8,911 nucleotides of DNA from DATAFF01 sp036257595 (lineage in GTDB: Bacteria; Pseudomonadota; Alphaproteobacteria; Rhizobiales; Aestuariivirgaceae): the NCBI GenBank assembly GCA_036257595.1, contig DATAFF010000138.1, positions 1 through 8,911 of the forward strand, given 5' to 3'. This document shows positions 6,313 through 8,911 of this stretch, in pieces (positions within the stretch are counted from its first letter, which is position 1; each line of letters begins with the position of its first letter). Under the pieces are notes generated by a model, which was given only the letters and a program-made list of their open reading frames with translations, made no database searches and had not been told where the DNA came from. A program made the translations under genes and the position numbers.

Positions 6313-6390
6313 TTAGGCAGTAGGCATTAGGCAAATAGGCAGTGAGATGCGCGCTGCCCTACCGCCTACTGCCGACTGCCTACTGCCTGC
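6313..6390. repeat. Heptamer palindrome, copy B
   Basis: The left arm is TTAGGCA, GTAGGCA, TTAGGCA, AATAGGCA (6313-6341) followed by GTGAG. The right arm is TGCCCTAC, CGCCTAC, TGCCGAC, TGCCTAC, TGCCTGC (6355-6390). The 8-base centre is ATGCGCGC. Units are 7 bases except one 8-base unit near the middle of each arm, so the arms keep register and fold into a long imperfect stem. It shares 16 identical bases (6318-6333) and GGCAGTGAG (6338-6346) with copy A. It ends 3 bases beyond the mgtE stop (6394-6396) and lies 62 bases upstream of the ivd start. It could end mgtE transcription, though no T-run follows. Confidence 0.88.
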
Positions 6391-6393
6391 ATT

Positions 6394-7815
6394 CTAGTGG
6401 AGCCACAGGGCGGCGAGCCCCAGAAAGGCGAAAAATCCCACGACATCGGTGACCGTGGTGACGAACACGCCCGACGCGACCGCCGGGTCGACGCCGAGCC
6501 AGTCGAGGGTGAGCGGGATGATGATGCCGGCAAGCGCTGCCGCCAGGAGATTGATGATCATGGCGAGCCCGATGACGATGCCGAGCCCGTCGGAGCCGAA
6601 CCACCAGATGGCGAACGCGCCCATGATGGCGGCGAACAAAAGGCCGTTGACCAATCCGACCGCACATTCCCTGAAGATCACCCTGAGCGCATTGAGCCGA
6701 CCGAGATTGCGGGTGGCGATGGCGCGGACCGCCACCGTCATGGTCTGGGTGCCGGCATTGCCGCCCATCGAGGCGACGATCGGCATCAGCACGGCCAGCG
6801 CCACCATCTGCTGGATGGTGGCATCGAAGAGCGCGATCACCGACGACGCCAGGATCGCCGTCGCCAGATTGACCAGGAGCCAGGCGAAGCGGCTTTTGGT
6901 CGTCGACCAGACGCTGGCGGTCAACTCCTCATGGCCGACGCCACCGAGATGAAAGATCTCCTCCGTCGCCTCCTCCTGGATGATGTCGACCACATCATCG
7001 ATGGTCAGCGATCCGACCAGCCGGTTGTTCTCGTCGACCACCGCCGCCGAGAACAGATTGTACTTCTCGAAGCGGAAGGCGATGTCCTCCTGATCGTCAT
7101 CGACCTTGAAGACCTGCTGCTCCTCATCCATCAGCGAGGCGATGCGGGCATGCTCCGGCGCCCTGAGGAGCCGGCTGAGCGGCACGACGCCGATAAGGTG
7201 GAAGGCCGGGTCCACCACATAGATCTCGAGAAAGCTCTCCGGGAGTTCGGTGTCGCGGCGGAGATGATCGAGCGTCTGCCGGACCGTCCAGAAGGCCGGC
7301 ACCGCCACGAACTCGGTTTGCATCAGCCGGCCGGCCGAATATTCCGGATAATCGAGGGCGCGGGTCAGCGCGACGCGCTCCTCGGCCGGGACACTGGCAA
7401 GGATCTCGCGCTGATCCGCCTCGTCCATGTCCTCGATCAGATAGGCGGCATCGTCGGTGTCGAGCTGCCCGACGACCGAAGCGATGACCGGATTGGGCAG
7501 CGCCTCCATCAGCTCGTCGCGCACCCCTTCGTCGAGCTCGGCCAGCGCCTCGACGTCGAAATCCCGCCCGAGCAGCTCGATCAGCCTGACCCGCTCGTCC
7601 GAGTTGAGCGCCATGATGAGGTCGGCGAGATCGGCCTCATGCAGGTCATCGGTCAGTCGGCGCGCGGCCTCGGCGTCGGCAGCCGCGATGGCGGCGCTGA
7701 CCTTGGCCACGAATTCGGGCTGGAGCAGCCCGTCCTCGTCGCGAATGTCTTCGATTGCAGCGCTTTCCGCCATCAACGGCCTGGTCTCGTCGTTGTCAAT
7801 CGGGGCGATTGCCAT
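6394..7815 (-). CDS. mgtE: Magnesium transporter MgtE
   Basis: Inner-membrane Mg2+ channel gated by cytoplasmic Mg2+, 473 aa, normal length. Domains in order: a helical MgtE N-domain (about 33-160, acidic, with repeated LxxLDxDD-like helices), a CBS pair (about 165-225 and 227-283; GRLMQTEFVAVP, LEIYVVDPAFHLIGVV, AAVVDENNRLVGSLTIDDV), a connecting helix (about 284-305), and a five-helix membrane domain (about 310-473). Pore hallmarks are present: MPIVASMGGNAGTQ (344-357) and TDVVGFF, with Asp457 matching the conserved ion-site Asp (D432 in the Thermus protein, from memory). The acidic linker and CBS residues fit Mg2+ sensing. The start at 7815 has only a poor ribosome site; ATG 7773 (MAESAAIEDI), with CAGG 6 bases upstream, could be the true start and would lose 14 unconserved residues. 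No M-box-like leader is visible, and the upstream gap to the divergent gene is only 50 bases. Confidence 0.95.
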   Translation of the reverse strand: MAIAPIDNDETRPLMAESAAIEDIRDEDGLLQPEFVAKVSAAIAAADAEAARRLTDDLHEADLADLIMALNSDERVRLIELLGRDFDVEALAELDEGVRDELMEALPNPVIASVVGQLDTDDAAYLIEDMDEADQREILASVPAEERVALTRALDYPEYSAGRLMQTEFVAVPAFWTVRQTLDHLRRDTELPESFLEIYVVDPAFHLIGVVPLSRLLRAPEHARIASLMDEEQQVFKVDDDQEDIAFRFEKYNLFSAAVVDENNRLVGSLTIDDVVDIIQEEATEEIFHLGGVGHEELTASVWSTTKSRFAWLLVNLATAILASSVIALFDATIQQMVALAVLMPIVASMGGNAGTQTMTVAVRAIATRNLGRLNALRVIFRECAVGLVNGLLFAAIMGAFAIWWFGSDGLGIVIGLAMIINLLAAALAGIIIPLTLDWLGVDPAVASGVFVTTVTDVVGFFAFLGLAALWLH

Positions 7816-7865
7816 CCCGCGCCGGGGGTGTCAAACACAAAGCTCATGGGCCACACGACCATTCG

Positions 7866-8813
7866 ATGACGCGAGAATTCCTAGCCAAGCTCGCCTGCCT
7901 CTTTGCCGGTGCCGTCTGGGGCATCTTCTGGATCCCGCTGCGCTGGCTCGAGGCAGACGGCATCCCCGGGCTCTGGGGGACCGCCCTGTTCTTTGCGGTT
8001 CCGGCACTCATCCTGCTGCCGGTCGCCGGCTTGCGTCACCGCGCCGCGGCAGCGGGCGGCATCGGGCTACAGCTCACGGCCGTGGTGAGCGCTCTGAGCC
8101 TTGGCCTTTATGCCCTAGGCGTCGTCTTCACCGACGTCATCCGCGCCATGCTGCTGTTCTACATGACGCCGCTTTGGAGCGCGCTCCTCGGCCGCATCGT
8201 CCTCAAGCAGCGGATCACCTCGGTCCGGGCCTTCACCATGGTGCTGGCGCTAACCGGCATGCTGACCATGTTCGGCCTCGGCAACACCGTTCCCTTGCCG
8301 CGCAATGCCGGCGACTGGATGGGACTCGGCGCCGGACTGTTCTGGGCCGTGACCGCGGTCCGCCTCCGGCAGGATCAGGTCAACTCCGCCCTCGACCTGA
8401 CCGTGTGGAGTTTCCAATGGTGCGCTCTTTTGGGCGTGACGGCGGCCGCGCTCCTTGCCAACACCGCCATGCCGGACCTTCATGCCTTGGCGCTCCCCCT
8501 CCCCTGGCTGGTGCCGGTGGGGCTCCTTGTCGTCGTCCCCTGCGCGCTCGCCTCGGCGTGGGGACCGAAGCATATCGACCCGGCGCTGGTCGGAATTCTG
8601 TTCATGACAGAGATCACGGTCGGCGGCATCACCGCCGCCCTGTGGGCCGGCGAGCCCTTCGGCCTGCGCGAGCTGGTCGGCGTGCTGCTGATCTCCGGCG
8701 CCGCCCTGGTCGACAGCATATGGGACTTCTGGCAGGCCCGGCGGGCTGCCGCTGCTGGTGCGGTCGAGAGGACTCGAACCTCCACGGTGTTACCCACTAG
8801 CACCTCAAGCTAG
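7866..8813 (+). CDS. EamA family (DMT superfamily) transporter
   Basis: Probable inner-membrane metabolite exporter, 315 aa. It shows the two-fold repeat of five hydrophobic segments each, typical of 10-TM DMT proteins: first half from LACLFAGAVWGIFWIPLRW (9-27) to LALTGMLTMFGLG; second half from GLGAGLFWAVTAVRLR to VGVLLISGAALV (271-282). Family features are LLFYMTPLWSALLGRIVLK (96-114) and, in the second half, LFMTEITVGGITAALWAGE followed by LRELVGVLLISGAA. Substrate is unknown. The start at 7866 begins directly before the first membrane segment; no clear ribosome site is visible, so a leaderless or weakly translated mRNA is possible. The longer frame from 7755 overlaps mgtE and is rejected. 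The membrane part ends near residue 290. Residues 297-315 (GAVERTRTSTVLP onward) are the complement of the tRNA-Leu gene, so the tail is translated tRNA antisense rather than conserved protein. Confidence 0.88.
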   Translation: MTREFLAKLACLFAGAVWGIFWIPLRWLEADGIPGLWGTALFFAVPALILLPVAGLRHRAAAAGGIGLQLTAVVSALSLGLYALGVVFTDVIRAMLLFYMTPLWSALLGRIVLKQRITSVRAFTMVLALTGMLTMFGLGNTVPLPRNAGDWMGLGAGLFWAVTAVRLRQDQVNSALDLTVWSFQWCALLGVTAAALLANTAMPDLHALALPLPWLVPVGLLVVVPCALASAWGPKHIDPALVGILFMTEITVGGITAALWAGEPFGLRELVGVLLISGAALVDSIWDFWQARRAAAAGAVERTRTSTVLPTSTSS

Positions 8814-8840
8814 CGCGTCTACCAATTCCGCCACGACCGC
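8756..8840 (-). tRNA. tRNA-Leu(GAG), CCA encoded
   Basis: The minus strand folds as a class II tRNA. The acceptor is GCGGTCG pairing with CGACCGC plus discriminator A and encoded CCA (complement of 8756-8758). The D arm is GCGG, AATTGGTAGAC, GC. The anticodon stem is CTAGC/GCTAG with loop TTGAGGT, giving anticodon GAG, which reads CUC and CUU leucine codons. A long variable arm (TGGGTAACACCG) and a T arm (GGAGG, TTCGAGT, CCTCT) follow. The total of 85 bases fits bacterial tRNA-Leu. The D- and T-arm conserved bases are intact. Its 3' part overlaps the end of the plus-strand EamA gene by 58 bases. Confidence 0.97.
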
Positions 8841-8859
8841 GTTACCCGGAGAGTGCGGT

Positions 8860-8888
8860 GGTGTATCAACCCGCCTGACGCAAATCAA
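8860..8888 (-). promoter_or_regulatory. Candidate promoter of tRNA-Leu(GAG)
   Basis: The minus strand has TTGATT (8888-8883), 17 bases of spacer and TACACC (8865-8860). A start near 8853 would leave about 12 bases before the mature tRNA end. The -35 is good (4 of 6 with TTGA intact) and the -10 is weak (3 of 6). Position supports it more than sequence. Confidence 0.35.
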
Positions 8889-8911
8889 GAGGTGGCGAGA
8901 TACCGGACCCG

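Noticed and set aside
5219..6316. 365-codon open frame on the plus strand, antisense to ivd
   Set aside because: Shadow of the acyl-CoA dehydrogenase gene; composition is typical of antisense translation and no domain is recognisable.
7829..7834. TTGACA on the minus strand 13 bases before the mgtE ATG
   Set aside because: No acceptable -10 box at 16-18 bases. It would only work if translation starts at ATG 7773, so I did not call it.
7816..7865. Possible Mg2+ riboswitch upstream of mgtE
   Set aside because: The gap to the divergent gene is only 50 bases and holds no M-box or other extended structured leader.
6397..7869. 490-codon open frame on the plus strand, antisense to mgtE
   Set aside because: It is His/Arg/Asp-rich with no family features, and lies opposite a full-length, motif-complete MgtE. 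Long antisense frames are expected in GC-rich DNA.
7457..8800. 447-codon plus-strand frame crossing mgtE and the EamA gene
   Set aside because: Ser-rich mgtE antisense joined to an out-of-frame reading of the transporter and ending in tRNA antisense (REDSNLHGVTH), a known artefact pattern.

Overview
The window looks like chromosomal DNA of a GC-rich alphaproteobacterium, probably Hyphomicrobiales (Rhizobiales). The evidence is the strong G/C third-position bias, a DUF992 secreted protein (a mostly alphaproteobacterial family), an RraB-domain protein of the alphaproteobacterial type, and a class II tRNA-Leu(GAG) with an encoded CCA end. I cannot name genus or species from the sequence alone.

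Layout, left to right. (1) Minus strand, 1-1331: a polar amino-acid ABC uptake operon. A family 3 periplasmic binding protein is followed by an inner-membrane permease that runs off the left edge, with a strong hairpin between them. The ATPase gene is presumably outside the window. (2) A divergent control region at 1332-1532, then on the plus strand (1533-2909) a cation diffusion facilitator with an unusually long C-terminus made of three successive ZT_dimer-like repeats. (3) Plus strand, 2968-3861: a soluble, charged orphan protein of unknown function in clearly AT-richer DNA. (4) 3941-4005: the first of two copies of a palindromic element built from 7-base units (GGCAGTA/TACTGCC). (5) Plus strand, 4086-4571: an RraB-like (RNase E inhibitor family) protein, whose 3' end overlaps the 3' end of a minus-strand DUF992 secreted protein (4559-5032). 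(6) Minus strand, 5078-6250: isovaleryl-CoA dehydrogenase, recognisable from the catalytic Glu in the GLDYER motif. (7) 6313-6390: the second copy of the heptamer palindrome, directly after the stop codon of mgtE. (8) Minus strand, 6394-7815: a full-length MgtE magnesium transporter. (9) Plus strand, 7866-8813: an EamA/DMT exporter whose last codons lie antisense inside (10) a minus-strand tRNA-Leu(GAG) gene at 8756-8840.

Most genes are ordinary housekeeping or transport functions and do not form one pathway. Two neighbours deal with divalent metals (the CDF effluxer and MgtE), but they are about 3.5 kb apart and there is no evidence of a shared circuit. I see no phage, CRISPR, toxin-antitoxin, secretion or defence system. 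The most unusual items are the heptamer palindromes, the AT-rich orphan gene beside one of them, the triple-domain CDF tail and the transporter/tRNA antisense overlap.
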